Shown here: positions 23,478 through 34,880 of the stretch, one piece after another
Position numbering within the stretch: position 1 is the first letter of the stretch
How the letters are laid out: each line of letters starts with the position of its first letter
Origin: Ascochyta rabiei
Lineage: Eukaryota > Ascomycota > Dothideomycetes > Pleosporales > Didymellaceae
Direction of reading: 5' to 3'
NCBI RefSeq assembly: GCF_004011695.2
Contig: NC_082413.1
Coordinates: 1,533,001-1,597,000, forward strand
Length of the DNA stretch: 64,000 nt
The notes under the pieces: model-generated
What the model saw: the letters and a program-made list of their open reading frames with translations, nothing else
What the model was told of the DNA's origin: nothing
Database searches by the model: none
Made by a program: the position numbers and the translations under genes

Positions 23478-24727
23478 CTTAGATACGCCGGTTGATAGCG
23501 TTGAGCGCAGAATCGTTGCAAAGCAATACACTCGTTTTATACTTCCACCAATTCCGATCGGCTATTTTTTTCAGCGCACTACTGCACCGTAGATCTCCTT
23601 GTATTTCCAAGACAGAGGTGCTCACATTCGTATCCGGTCAGGCGCAGAGTTAGATGTTGTAGATCATCTATAGCTCGTACGCGGCTGAAGTCAAAACCAC
23701 CACTTTACGTCACTGATGCCCGAGTCTTGAGGCTCGGAAAGCGCATTTGGTACACATAGCTTTACGGAGATGTTTTCGGTTGATTCCAACTGGGCGACGT
23801 GATATTTAGCTGCGAAGCGACCTCCCTTGACATATCGACCTCACAAACATCATTGGGCATTCGGAGCGGCAGCATTGCGTATCTATTGTGAGGAGAAACA
23901 AACAATGCATCTCGATGGGAGGACATTCTTGCATCACATCCGGTTGCGGACGCATGGCTTGTTCGGATGCTTACTGTTGACCTACAGTGTGCCTACCTAC
24001 CTAGATAGACGTTATCTCATACCAACCTTCGGCTTTCTCGGCGTCGCATGAATTTTGTTCGCTCCATCTCATTCTCATGCAAAGATCATGCATCATTTCG
24101 ATGTAGGTTGACGTAAGATTGCTATGTTCGATACTCGCGCAGTTACTATCAGCTGGCTTTGTTCTTACCGCACTGATTCCTCTTCTTACAACACTATACT
24201 GCAACGACATTTCAGATCTATACCCATAGCGTGTTCTCGTTGTTACAAGCGGACTCTCTTCACACCCACCAGAGCTGACTACGTTGAAGCGCCCTGCCAG
24301 CTGAATAAGCTCATCGCAATGGGATGACAGATGGGTATATGAATGATTGTATTGCCTACACTATTTCCACATTATACACTGTGAGTGATGGCAATCACCC
24401 AACTTTCTTCCAAGCCTCCATGTGATGTATGTAGCTCGCAAGGAGATCTAAGATAGTGTAGTGTGCCTACCGTGAGTAGGCTCCATGTATAGTAGTTGCT
24501 TTCCTCTTGTACACCTCGGGACTGAGTTTTTGATTGTTCGATAGAATACGCAGCAACTAGCGACTGTCATCGCAAATATGCTAAGAGTTTCCCAATCATC
24601 ATTTACCAGCACCTATATAGTCATGTTGCGTGTATGTTTTTTTACACCATCCATGTCTCCTACAAAATCCCTAGATCACAGATAGCTGAGGAACTACGTG
24701 GTTACAGCCTAGCGTAGTTAAATCCCT
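23478..24727. other. Intergenic spacer, promoter side of the GMC gene
   Basis: About 1.25 kb between two minus-strand genes, AT-rich toward 24300-24700. Nothing recognisable. Confidence 0.45.
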
Positions 24728-25882
24728 CTAATTTATACCGACCTTGAAATTTCGAGTGTCTTTTTTAAACATCTCTGCAAAAGGATAGTCCGTATAACCT
24801 TCCTCTTCTGTCTTTCCTTGAGCGTAAAAAGTACGCCTATCGTACCCGTTCAATGCCTTCCCTTCTTTGATCCTCCACACCAGATCTGGATTCGCAAGAA
24901 AGTGCCTTCCGAAAATGAACACTGCTTCGTACTTTCCATACTTTCTATCCGCAGCACCCCAGACGTTCTCCGGCGTGTATCCTCCTGCCAGCAATACCGG
25001 CATGTCCTTGCCCCAGATGTCGAGGAGGAAGTCAATCGACTCTGAACTTTCGCAGTCGATGTTGTTGTTCACTCTGCTCTCAATGATGTGAAGATACCCC
25101 AGCTTCAACTTCTTCAGCTCTTCAACTAGGTAGGAAAAGGTAGGAACCGGATTGCCCATCAACATGCCCTGGAACGGACTCCAAGGGCTGACCCTGAAGC
25201 CAACTTTCTCACCGCCAATTTTATCCGCGCAAGCTTTTGCGACCTCGATGCCGAATCGCGCTCTGTTCTCGATAGACCCGCCCCAGGAGTCGGTGCGCTT
25301 GTTACAGTTATCCTGCAGGAATTGATCGACGAGGTATCCATTGGCGCCGTGGATCTCCACCCCATCGAATCCAGCTTTCATTGCATTTGCCGCGGCTTGT
25401 GCGAAGTCCTGAACACAAATCTGAATCTCTGACTCGGTCATAGCACGCGGAGTGGGTGTTTGTCCTTCTTTTTCTGTGAAGCCAGACCCGGGCATGGGTA
25501 CCGCGCTGCTGCTGAGCAGTTCGAACCCATCTTTCTCAAGTTCTCCGGCGTCTGCGGCACGGCCGGGTGCGACGAGCTGGCATATCATGCTGCAATCCCT
25601 GGTATGGACGGCATCAGTGATTGCCTTCCAGCCTGCTATTTGTGTCTCATTCCATAGCCCTGGACCGTGTGACATGCCTCCGTGTGCTGGCGAGATGAGA
25701 GTTGCTTCAGCGATCAAGAGTGTGCCTGGAACAGAAGCGCGCTGCGTGTAGTATTCTACAGCCAAGGGAAGTTGTATGTGGTTCTCATCTGCACGCAGTC
25801 GGGTAAGAGGTGCCATGGCGATGCGGTGCTGGAGGTTCATGGTCCCTACACGGATTTGTGTGAAAAGCTTGGATTCCGGCAT
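24728..25882 (-). CDS. Old Yellow Enzyme family NAD(P)H:flavin oxidoreductase (384 aa)
   Basis: Single exon with an ATG at 25882. It is an FMN-binding TIM barrel of the OYE type: AMAPLTRLR carries the flavin-contacting Thr27, and Gln102 is in ICQLVAPGRAA. The substrate-activating pair His178/Asn181 and proton donor Tyr183 are in EIHGANGYLVDQFLQ. Arg is in RVSPWSPFQGM, and the phosphate-binding segment AGGYTPEN to FIFGRHFLANPDL is intact. Such enzymes reduce activated C=C bonds of enals, enones and nitro-olefins. Val104 occupies the place of OYE1 Trp116 and Pro106 that of Leu118, which should reshape the pocket. Length is normal for the family. Roles range from detoxification to tailoring of metabolites; context gives no decision. 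Confidence 0.93.
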   Translation of the reverse strand: MPESKLFTQIRVGTMNLQHRIAMAPLTRLRADENHIQLPLAVEYYTQRASVPGTLLIAEATLISPAHGGMSHGPGLWNETQIAGWKAITDAVHTRDCSMICQLVAPGRAADAGELEKDGFELLSSSAVPMPGSGFTEKEGQTPTPRAMTESEIQICVQDFAQAAANAMKAGFDGVEIHGANGYLVDQFLQDNCNKRTDSWGGSIENRARFGIEVAKACADKIGGEKVGFRVSPWSPFQGMLMGNPVPTFSYLVEELKKLKLGYLHIIESRVNNNIDCESSESIDFLLDIWGKDMPVLLAGGYTPENVWGAADRKYGKYEAVFIFGRHFLANPDLVWRIKEGKALNGYDRRTFYAQGKTEEEGYTDYPFAEMFKKDTRNFKVGIN

Positions 25883-27414
25883 ATCGTTGTATTGCCTACA
25901 CAGGGGTTGATCTCCAGAATTGAAGGATATAAATTCTTAGCTTGGACGAATGGTGTAATTGTTCGAGGAATCGAAATCGCTTGCAGAGATGGAGGGCAAC
26001 TACACAAGGGATTAGGGCGGATACCTGTATGAGATTTGAGTGGGACCATGATGAAATATCTTTTGGTCGAAAACTCTGCGGCAAACTTAGCATTGCTTCA
26101 CTATCAATGCTGACCAACCTGTATCTTGGCCGAGGTCGTTGTTGTTACTCCTTGAATGGAGATTGAAGGTATCCACGGCTTCGCCGATCGTTCGCCGAAG
26201 GTGCGAACTTGAGGGTCAATCTAGAGGACGCAAAACTTACACATAAATGAGCGATGTCAAAGACGAATGATCCTTCGAGGGGAAAGTTAACATGGTACCG
26301 TACTTTGGAAGTAGCGTCACAGGAAGAATGAAAGGTCCGAGAGGGAAAGCTGCAATCCAAGTAAACAAACAGAGTCGATTGAGCATATACATATTAGGAT
26401 GCAGCAGTAGCTAATATGCGATTTGTGCAGGTCATTAGTGGCAAAGGCAAGCGGAAAAATAAGCTAAAAATGTTTTGGACCTTAGATACTCCTGTTCGTA
26501 ACAAAGGTTTCTAAGGGAGCTGGAGGATGTGCTTTGATATATTCCCGCTATATGCTTAAGGGGAATTGCTGGAGCGCTACATAACTTAGGCTTATCCTGA
26601 GAACGCAAGACTTTTATTACTTTACTAGTTGATCCTGTCTTCACAAGTAACGATTAGACTCTGCTAAGACCGTTGGAATTGAACTCAAAGACCGCTTGGA
26701 GTACGATGTCTGCACTCCTATTTATGAATCGAAATTCAACCGTTGAAATAATCGCCTTCTGCACCCTAAACGTCTAAAGCCTAATAGGTTTAGAGTTAGG
26801 TCCGCTTTGTAGTTAGGTCAGGGTTAGGGTAACAAGTGACACGACCTAACCCCTACCTATTCGCCAGCCTAGCCTAGGCAGAAGGGTAGGTAGAAACAAT
26901 GCTATAACAGGCGGCGTAGTTAACAGCATAGTTTTGTTAGTTATTAGTAGTTAGCGTGTTGTAAAGCCTGCAGATTAGAATCGAAATGCGCATAACGGTC
27001 TTCCTAAAATAGTGCCATGACAGAAAGCGGTCCGGACAGGAGAGCTTGTTTTCATCATCCCATGGTCGTATGTGGAGTGTTACAAAAAATACACATAATA
27101 TGTCCTGATTTTAAAGTGAGCTTTTAGACGTAATGCAGGTCAGCACGATGGTAGTATCGTGATCCTGTAGTTACAATTGTCAGGACTACTGCAAACTCAT
27201 TGGCCACGTGAATGCTTCTTCTCTTTTCAATGATTCTCCCTGCGTAGGCCTCGTCCGAATGTGCCTTGTATCGTGTTGTACGAAAAATTGAGATGCGATC
27301 GGTATGCCATGCATTCTTTCATTGACCATTCCATGACAGTTAAGAAGATTAATTTGCGGACAGTGAATCGGAGAATGGAGCTAACCTGGTTGGTGGCACA
27401 AACTCGAACACCGA
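25883..27414. other. AT-rich gene-free region, probably decayed repeat
   Basis: About 1.5 kb. From about 26400 to 27000 the DNA is rich in TA, CTAA and TTAG and poor in CpA/TpG, with dense stops in all frames, as RIP-mutated repeats look. A single short TTAGGG-like run near 26820 is not a telomere array. No ends or target duplication were found. Confidence 0.4.
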
Positions 27415-28416
27415 CTAGTGGGCAGCGTCTGGAAGCTCTTCCCTGTTAATTTCTCCAACGACACTTTTGAGCAGCTCAGGCAGGATTTGAGCCGCGTCTC
27501 CCTCGAAGAACCAATCTTGAGGATGCAGACCGCCGGCAGGCGCATCGCTCTTGTCTGTATTTATCACGGCGACCCGTGCACCCTGACGACGGGCTATGTC
27601 GACATAGCCGGCAGCAGGGTAGACCTTCGCGCTTGTGCCAATGACCATGATAAGGTCGATGTTGTCTCCAGCATCCACCCATGTGTCTATATCGACCAGG
27701 ACATCACTTGGTAGCCTCTCGCCGAACCACACGACACCGGGACGCAGCAAACCGCGCTTGCATTTGGGGCACTTGGGGAGGTGATCGTAGTCGAGTTCGG
27801 GGATTGCAACGTTCTCGTCCGAGATATCCAACTCTCGAGCCGCGAGGGCTGAGTTGGTGGTGGGGTCCATCTCATCGGTAGGGATGGCCAGAGCTGGGAC
27901 GATTGGGTCGGTGTAGTTGTTCTTCTCGACGTAGTCACAGAAGAAGTCCGAGCACTTGACATCGAAAAGGGAGCCATGCAGAAGCTTGAGGTTTTCAGCG
28001 GGATGATTTGCGCGAGGCGAGAGACCTGCATTGTTAGTGAACATACTCTCAGTCGCAGGGCAGTAGTTACCATCAACGTTCTGGCTCAGCGTGAGAAAGT
28101 CCTTCTTCCTCCTGGCCAGCTCGGCGAGGGCGTAGTGGGCAGGGTTCGGCTTCACGCCAAGGGCCATGTGTCGACGATAGCTGTAGAACTGCCATACTAG
28201 GCCTGGGTCACGCCCGAATGCTTCTGGTGTTGCTAGTGAGGTGGCATCGTGTGTTCTCCAGAGCCCACCAGCGCCTCTAAATGTGGGTAGCCCGGAGGAG
28301 GCTGATAGTCCAGCGCCCAGAAGAGCCAAAATGCGTGTTGATTTGCTCAGGTGCTCCTGAAAGCTTTCGAGGTCCTCCTTAGGAACCACGCTTGGTCTGG
28401 CGGTCGTGGCGGCCAT
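27415..28416 (-). CDS. Class III sirtuin, SIRT5-like NAD-dependent deacylase (318 aa)
   Basis: Two exons, 28416-28071 and 28025-27415. The 45-nt intron (28026-28070) interrupts the SQNVDGLSPR motif, and its removal restores it. NAD-binding elements: GAGLSASSGLPTFRG (34-48) and QNVD (112-115). The catalytic His132 is in KLLHGSLFDVKC. Zinc ligands are Cys140, Cys145 and the CPKC pair. The pattern FYSYRR (77-82) carries the Tyr-x-x-Arg pair that in SIRT5 binds succinyl and malonyl groups, so acidic deacylation is likelier than deacetylation. I start at the ATG at 28416. The frame upstream runs through a CACAGG repeat as Leu-Cys codons and is not credible. The gene is divergent from ICP55 with a 345-bp shared promoter. 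Confidence 0.92.
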   Translation of the reverse strand: MAATTARPSVVPKEDLESFQEHLSKSTRILALLGAGLSASSGLPTFRGAGGLWRTHDATSLATPEAFGRDPGLVWQFYSYRRHMALGVKPNPAHYALAELARRKKDFLTLSQNVDGNYCPATESMFTNNAGLSPRANHPAENLKLLHGSLFDVKCSDFFCDYVEKNNYTDPIVPALAIPTDEMDPTTNSALAARELDISDENVAIPELDYDHLPKCPKCKRGLLRPGVVWFGERLPSDVLVDIDTWVDAGDNIDLIMVIGTSAKVYPAAGYVDIARRQGARVAVINTDKSDAPAGGLHPQDWFFEGDAAQILPELLKSVVGEINREELPDAAH

Positions 28417-28530
28417 TCTGCGGACGATGCGTGAAAGAGACAGGTCGGCGGTCTTATACTGTATATGCAAGGTGGGTGCGTGACTATATGTGACATGTGT
28501 GCGCCGGCCCTGTAAGCAGAAATGGGGTAG

Positions 28531-28597
28531 CAGGCACAGGCACAGACACAGGCACAGGCACAGGCACAAGCACAGGCACAGGCACAAGCACAGGCAC
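28531..28597. repeat. Hexanucleotide (CAGGCA-type) minisatellite in a shared promoter
   Basis: About eleven units of CAGGCA with CAAGCA and CAGACA variants lie in the 345 bp between the divergent sirtuin and ICP55 start codons. Confidence 0.9.
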
Positions 28598-28761
28598 GAA
28601 CAAACGATGCTGCCGTGGTGCCTGGTGTGTAGCCTGCCTCGGGGCGGAACGTTACGTCAGACGCCGACGGTCAATTACAATCGATAGGTAGGGCGGAAAA
28701 CAATGCCAATTCCGCGCTTTCGTGATTCGCCCTTCCTTCCGCTCTTCATTCTCGTGCTATT

Positions 28762-30403
28762 ATGAGTTTCTCTTTGAAATTACTGCGACCAGCAGCGAGG
28801 AAACCATGGAGGTCCACAAGAACACAGCATTGGCGAGGATACGCGACAGTGGAGGTGCCTGCGTCGAAGCTCAGCTTCGGGCAACCGCTGCATGAGACTC
28901 ACCCTCACCTGCTGAAGCCTGGGGAAGGTGCAACCACCTGCACCTGCTTGCTACAATCACTTGCTGAACAACGACGTAGTCACACCAAACATCACTGCCC
29001 TCGAATACTACGAGCGACGCGCACGGCTCGCGAGACAACTCCCGCCAAACTCAGTCGCGATCCTCGCTGGCTCAGACCTGAAGTATGCCTCTGGTGCAGT
29101 CTTTTACAAGTTCCACCAGGACCCCGACTTCCTCTACCTAACCGGTATACACACTAGATCATATTTTTGAAGATTGGCGGCTAAAGCGACCAGGCTTCAA
29201 GGAACCAGATGCCCTCGCTGTCATCGAAAAGCTCGAAGACGATGATCACGTTTTCCACCTCTACGTACGCCCAAAGGATGTCAAGGCTGAGATATGGGAG
29301 GGCGCGCGCTCTGGCGTTGAAGCTGCCGAGGACGTCTTTAACGCCGATGTCGCTGGCGACATCAATCACCTGCCTCGAATTCTGCCCGAAATCATCACGC
29401 GATCGAAGCACATCTACACAGACCTGCCCAGCAGCCGCGTACCAAAGAACGTCCTTTCGAGATTTCTATCAGCCTCTGAGCCAGCACGGATGGGAGGCAT
29501 ACAAAAGATCTTCCGCGATGCACGAGACGAGAACGAGATCTCCATGAAGCCACTGCGCCCGCTGCTGAATGAGCTTAGAGCTATCAAGAGTGAAGCAGAG
29601 ATTCAAAACATGCGCAGGGCGGGACAACACTCCGGACGCGCCATTACAGACGCAATGCGCCAATCGTTTACTGCCGAGAAAGACCTCGACTCCTTCCTTG
29701 ACTACTGGTTCAAGCAAGACGGCTGCGATGGACCTGCATACGTCCCAGTCGTCGCTGGGGGCATTAATGCTAACACGATTCACTACGTGTCGAATGACAT
29801 GCAGCTGAGACCCAGCGACCTCGTCCTGGTAGATGCAGGAGCGCAATATGGCGGCTACGTTACCGACATCACTCGGACATGGCCTGTCTCTGGCAAGTTT
29901 ACGCCAGCGCAGCGCGACCTCTATACTCTCCTCCTCAACGTGCAACGGTCTTGCGTTGCTCTTTGCCGTGTCTCTGCCCAGATATCACTCGACAAGCTGC
30001 ATCAAATTGCAGCCAATCAACTCCGTGATGGCCTCAAGGACCTGGGTTTCGATACATCAAACGATGCTATCCACACACTGTTCCCACACCACGTTGGTCA
30101 CTACCTTGGTCTGGATGTTCACGACAGCCCTGGTTTACCAAGAACCCGGTATCTCGAGAAGAACATGGTTGTTACCGTTGAGCCAGGGATATACATACCT
30201 GACGATGAGAGGTGGCCGAAGTGGGCGAGAGGCATCGGTATGAGGATTGAAGACAGCGTGTGCGTTGACGAGGAGAGCCCCTTTGTGTTGACCACAGAGG
30301 CCGTCAAAGAGGTGAGTGTAACCTGTGAATATTGCGACAATGTCCTAACCTCGCGTAGATCGCCGACATCGAAGCGCTGAAGGGTACCGTGACGGAGATA
30401 TAG
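28762..30403 (+). CDS. ICP55: Mitochondrial intermediate cleaving peptidase ICP55 (X-Pro aminopeptidase family, 497 aa)
   Basis: Four exons: 28762-28927, 28980-29144, 29194-30311 and 30359-30403. Introns of 52, 49 and 47 nt keep phase. The N-terminus is Arg/Ser-rich without acids (FSLKLLRPAARKPWRSTRT), a matrix-targeting presequence. The aminopeptidase-P N domain starts at VTPNITALEYYERRARLA and includes AILAGSDLKYASG and FLYLTGF. The pita-bread metal ligands are Asp about 324 and 335 (LVDAGAQYGGYVTDITRTW), His about 413 (HHVGHYLGLDVHD), Glu about 440 (VEPGIYIP) and Glu about 463 (GMRIEDSV). ICP55 trims one residue after MPP cleavage and so stabilises imported proteins by the N-end rule. Cytosolic prolidase-like paralogues lack the presequence. 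Confidence 0.9.
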
Positions 30404-33400
30404 GGTCTAGGCGATTGCCGATCTGCCTTGTAGCATACCAGCATGTACAACACTACTAATCACATACACGGCCACAATGACCGCTGATTACCCTACATTT
30501 GGCAATTGTAGCTGTTCTCTCACTTAGTGAAGACCGACCTACTTCTGTGCACTTTATCGTCAATATGAAAGAGCACCATGCCTAACACTCTAACAACATC
30601 TTGTGGCGTCAGAGCTTATCAAGAGTTGCTAAACTGTCCTCCGATTGTGGAGATCTACTCATGCCAACAATTCACTCCGTCGTTACCACCCTTCACCCTT
30701 GTGTTCAAAGCGGTTTGATGAAACATCCACCTCGACGCCCTCGGCCATCGTCAGATCATTTCCCTTCCACACTTCTTCCAAGATTGTCAGGGCTCCTATG
30801 CTTGTCTTGTTCAGGTATGTGTCACGGTACGAATGATCTTATAACCGCTGCTCAAATGTATGCACCCACCTAAATTTGGAACGTTAACGTATGAGACTAA
30901 GAACGTGGACAAGTAGGTGAGTGGCTAGCTCTCTATAGTTGTCACGTTTCGCCCTGCATTCTGTCACCCAACCTGTCACTTTTGCTGTCAACCAGCTACA
31001 GTAAACCTCTCAGAACCTCTTTTTTGTGTATAACGTATTTCTGATTGTAGTAGTACAAATCTAGGGTGGGTGCATACATTCTTTCAAGCACCAATACTGG
31101 TATGGGTCAAAGAAGCGACCTGCTGTGGGCGGTGTTTCCTTGTCTGAGAAATTCGGTCCTCCCAGAGCAGAAATTGCCGCCAAGTTGAATACAGGACAAA
31201 AGCTCCATATCTTGCACAAACACGACATTTTTTCAGTCTCCATCCCTCGTGCAGGCTAGGGCTTGAAGCAGCGCAATAGCATCGTAAGCTAATCTAACGT
31301 GAGTTTGAATGGAAAGACAACAGTTGTCCACTCAAGCAACTTTAGCCTCAGGTACCCCAGTCTCCACCGATGTGATGCGAGAGGGGCGATACGAATACGA
31401 GGCGGGTGCAGGGGTGCAATAAAGTGCGCATTCGCCAGATGCTCGGTCGCACCTCTGGACTTTGGGGATAAGGAAACTTGTCTCGTGCCGTGGCATTTGT
31501 GGTAACAACAACTTGTGCCAACATTAACCACCATGACACAATTCAAGTCAAGAGGATCAAAGAGCCAGGCGACTAATAGCTGATGCAACCAATAAAAGCG
31601 AACACAATTGACGAACGATACGACCAAAAAGTGAGAATATGAAGCGAACGAAGGCCATTCAGGTACTCAGGGCATGGATGCAGTTGTGGCAGCTTACTGA
31701 TCCCCTTGTATTCTGTAGTTGCTGTAATAGGAAGGAGTCGGTGTATGTTGCTGTCTACCTGGGCGAACTGTCCAGGGAGGGAGGTTGATCGCAGAAGTGT
31801 AAGTTGGTACTTGCATGGCGAACCGTTGACAGTGCGGAAGGTCACAGCTTTCTCCGACACCCGCCTAATAGAACCATGCGGCAATAAAGTTGCCACGTCT
31901 TCCAGTGAGCTTTCACACGTGTGATGTTTTGTGGTGATAGCCATGAAGTTCCAGAGCAGTCCAAACCCTGCAGATCCTTTGACCCCATGAGCCGTCCCGA
32001 AGGCTGCGGAGGCGCTTTTCCAAATCAGTAGGATTGGTGGCGACGATACTTCGAGATGCAGATGCAGATGCAGATGCAGATGCAGATGCAGAAAGTCGCG
32101 ACATAAGGTTTAAGGTCTGATGGAGCGAACGATCAGGGCATGAGCGGTTCCGAAATCTGTCCACGATTGGTTGCAGATATCGTGACCATGCAAATCTGCC
32201 TTAGCCAGTCTCGTTGTAGGCATCCGCCGGGGTTGAAGATCGTCAAGGTAGGAGGGTTGGATTCCGGATGGCTGAATAGGCGTCTCTTGGCTAAGAAGCT
32301 CGTGATGTCTAACAGCCTTTTTGGGTGCTTAAACTTTCATGCAGCATGATTAGTGAAGCTATGATGGCTCACCGCTGCGCATGGTATTTGTGCGCCACAA
32401 CCCAAATAGGAAGGAGAATCTATCTAGATACTACTATGGTACTGCAAGCTAATCCAAGCCATGCTGCTGTGATCAGGCACTTCTTGATCATTCGATGAAG
32501 ATCTGCCAATTCGTTGCGAGACAACCTAATGTAAGCACTGGTGATGATGGTAGTCCTGGCGTCTGGCGCTGTAGTCCGCTCAGGAGGATTGATGAAGGTT
32601 GCTTGGCTGATCGACGCTGGGAGACAAACCTATGGGAGTACAAAAACGGGGATGGCAGATTGGTATCTGCAGACGCTAACTAACGGCTCATCAATGTGGA
32701 AGGGGAGTGATTCTCCTTAAGGCAGGAGATGCCGACCTACAATGCAGGCCTGTCGGCAGTGCAGAGCAGAAACTAAGCGCCGATCAGTTGGCGCTTCTGG
32801 CGACCTACTGCCCCGACCGCATGTTGTTGGCAAAGATAGTCACCGTTTGCGGTCGTGATGGTCACATCATTGACGGTAATGAGGCAATTGTGGCGGCCAT
32901 AGACAGACACGCTTCTTCGAAATATCAACTTTCCAGGTCTGTTTGTTTCGCAAGGAGTGTTGTGCTGGCCTGTACCCAGATTCTCTAAGGCCTGCAGTAC
33001 AGACCGAAACAACCGGAAAGTATCCGATTGTGCTAGATTTTTTGAACTGCACCCGCAAGCCGATTGTACTCGATATCTTTTTTCGAGAGCTAGGAGAGAT
33101 AAGCACAGGTGGGCTCGAATTTTGTACAGAGAATGATCACACGCTGTTAACCTTAGCACGCCCCTTCCTCCTATGGCTATAATTGCTGTGGTATGTGAGA
33201 AAGCAGAGCGCCGAGAGAAATGTGCATGTTGAGGTACCAAAGTGAAGAGCTGTAGATATGGAGACTAACGAAAGCTTGGCCTCCGGTCTCGGATCTTCCT
33301 CCGGACACAATTCCCGCATGATCACTTCCACTGTTTCTCCGCCCACGTCGGGTACGATTTCATCCAGTATGCTGGTATGTCGGCGAGGCTAGCCGGACGC

Positions 33401-34711
33401 TAGACGGACGATGCTTTCGAGTAGATATAGCCTTCCTTGACGATGAAGGATTGGATGCTCTGCCGTGGTGATCGACACCCCAGCACAAGGCTCCACGGAG
33501 GATCTGCGACCCGTTTTGGCAAGTGTCGAGGTTGCAGTTCCTGCAGAATGATCGCCCGCGGCTTGCGAAATTCGTTCCATTATGGATGCGTTCTCGAACA
33601 CTTACCAGTCGCAAGGATTGCTGTTACGATGACTGGAGCATCTGGAGCCCTACTGAGAGGACATACTGGTCTATAGAGGATGCTCGACAGCATAACGGCG
33701 CTGAACCATAATCAGACAAGAAAAAGCAATGCTTACTTACCGTTAGAAACGTTCTGTCTCGGGAGAGCTTGACGTCTGCGGAGCAATTGCGCCCCTGTTC
33801 CGCGCATGCCATTCGCTACATTTTCAGCCTTGCTTCGCCGTTATCTTCGGGTTGTGGTCAAGCGTCTTTCCTTGATCTGTAACACTTTACGCTCAATCAA
33901 GGAGGTACTCTTTAGGTGCCTTTAAGCTTAAGCTTAGCTGACATGGATGAGTCCGCCGGTGAACCTTTATGGTTTCTGAGGATGGATGGCTGATCTGTTC
34001 ACCTGACAACAAATAATTGTGGCCTCTCAGCGCCTCCAAAGATTTTGTTCCAAAAAATTGCCGTGCTTCCTTTTTCTCTTCAACTTCACGTGGATCACTA
34101 GTGCAAAACGCCGCAAAAAGAAAGTATGGTGTCATTGACACGCCCTCCAAGGCACAACAACGGACTAAGCTTATGTCTGACGTTAGCAGCAGTCGCTCGT
34201 CTTCCCAGAACTTTGCTTAATTTCGCTGGTCCAATAATCGACACTTGCCTATCTTCGAATGACAAGCGGTAATACAGCACAAGTTCATTATCTTCCCAGT
34301 ACACCGGAGAGCCTTACTACTAGTCAACCTTCACGAGATCTGACAGTCTAGACCACATGATATTTTGAGAATAATCGAGAAAACCCTCTCGACGTGAATC
34401 GTCGTGTCGTTTAGAGTTTGATTCGGAGTTTGTGGCCGAGCGGAAACCTTTGTCTATTAGAGTATGGTGAGGTCACTCTCAACGTGAGGCTTCCAAGGAC
34501 GAGACATGATTCGAGCTCACTGCAGACGTGCATTGGTTTATCAAGTCTTAGCGTCGGATCACAATTCTTCCAGGTCAGTATTTGAGAGAAGGTGTGTGTG
34601 TTTCCTGTGTTTGTCTTTGTCCTTTGCCTTCCTGAGTAGCTTTCCGCTGATATGCTTTTAAGGGATCTAACGGCAATGAGGGAAATGCAACCAGAAGATG
34701 AGCGATTGCTA
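30404..34711. other. 4.3 kb gene-poor region up to the transposon insertion
   Basis: No intact gene recognised. A (GCAGAT)n repeat occurs at 32055-32091. On the minus strand at 33250-33600 short frames read like fragments of a decayed protein (ILHRQGRLYLLESIVRLA, then after a frame change DIPAYWMKSYPTWAEKQW), but I cannot name it. Stops are frequent throughout. Confidence 0.4.
32055..32091. repeat. (GCAGAT)6 microsatellite
   Basis: About six copies of the hexamer GCAGAT. On the minus strand it would read as Ser-Ala repeats in an 83-codon frame that I do not accept as a gene. Confidence 0.9.
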
Positions 34712-34768
34712 ACGTGTTTTATAAGCGAGCGCCGCGTACAAGCGAGCGCCGCACCCCACCAAGTTTGC
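34712..34768 (+). repeat. Left terminal inverted repeat of the Fot1-like element
   Basis: 57 bp beginning ACGTGTTTTATAAGCG. It contains a 13-bp direct repeat (AAGCGAGCGCCGC) twice. Confidence 0.92.
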
Positions 34769-34880
34769 GCACCTCTCCTATCTCAACGTACAATGGCTCA
34801 ACGCAGCGCTACTATATTAGCTTCAAATAAAGCAGATATCTAGCTTGCTATCTTATCTATTAATTCCTATTAAATACAGA

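Noticed and set aside
14751..25882. A secondary-metabolite cluster containing P450, GMC oxidoreductase and OYE
   Set aside because: No polyketide, peptide or terpene synthase and no pathway regulator in the window; genes are separated by 3-5 kb empty spacers.
26810..26835. TTAGGG-like sequence suggesting an internal telomere
   Set aside because: Only one to two imperfect units; the surrounding TTAG/CTAA richness is better explained by a RIP-decayed repeat.
28417..28587. N-terminal extension of the sirtuin made of alternating Leu-Cys residues
   Set aside because: It is only the CAGGCA minisatellite read in frame; conserved sirtuin sequence starts after the ATG at 28416.
31913..32164. 83-codon minus-strand frame with Ser-Ala repeats
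   Set aside because: The repeat is a hexamer microsatellite; flanking residues show no family and there is no consistent splice to other frames.
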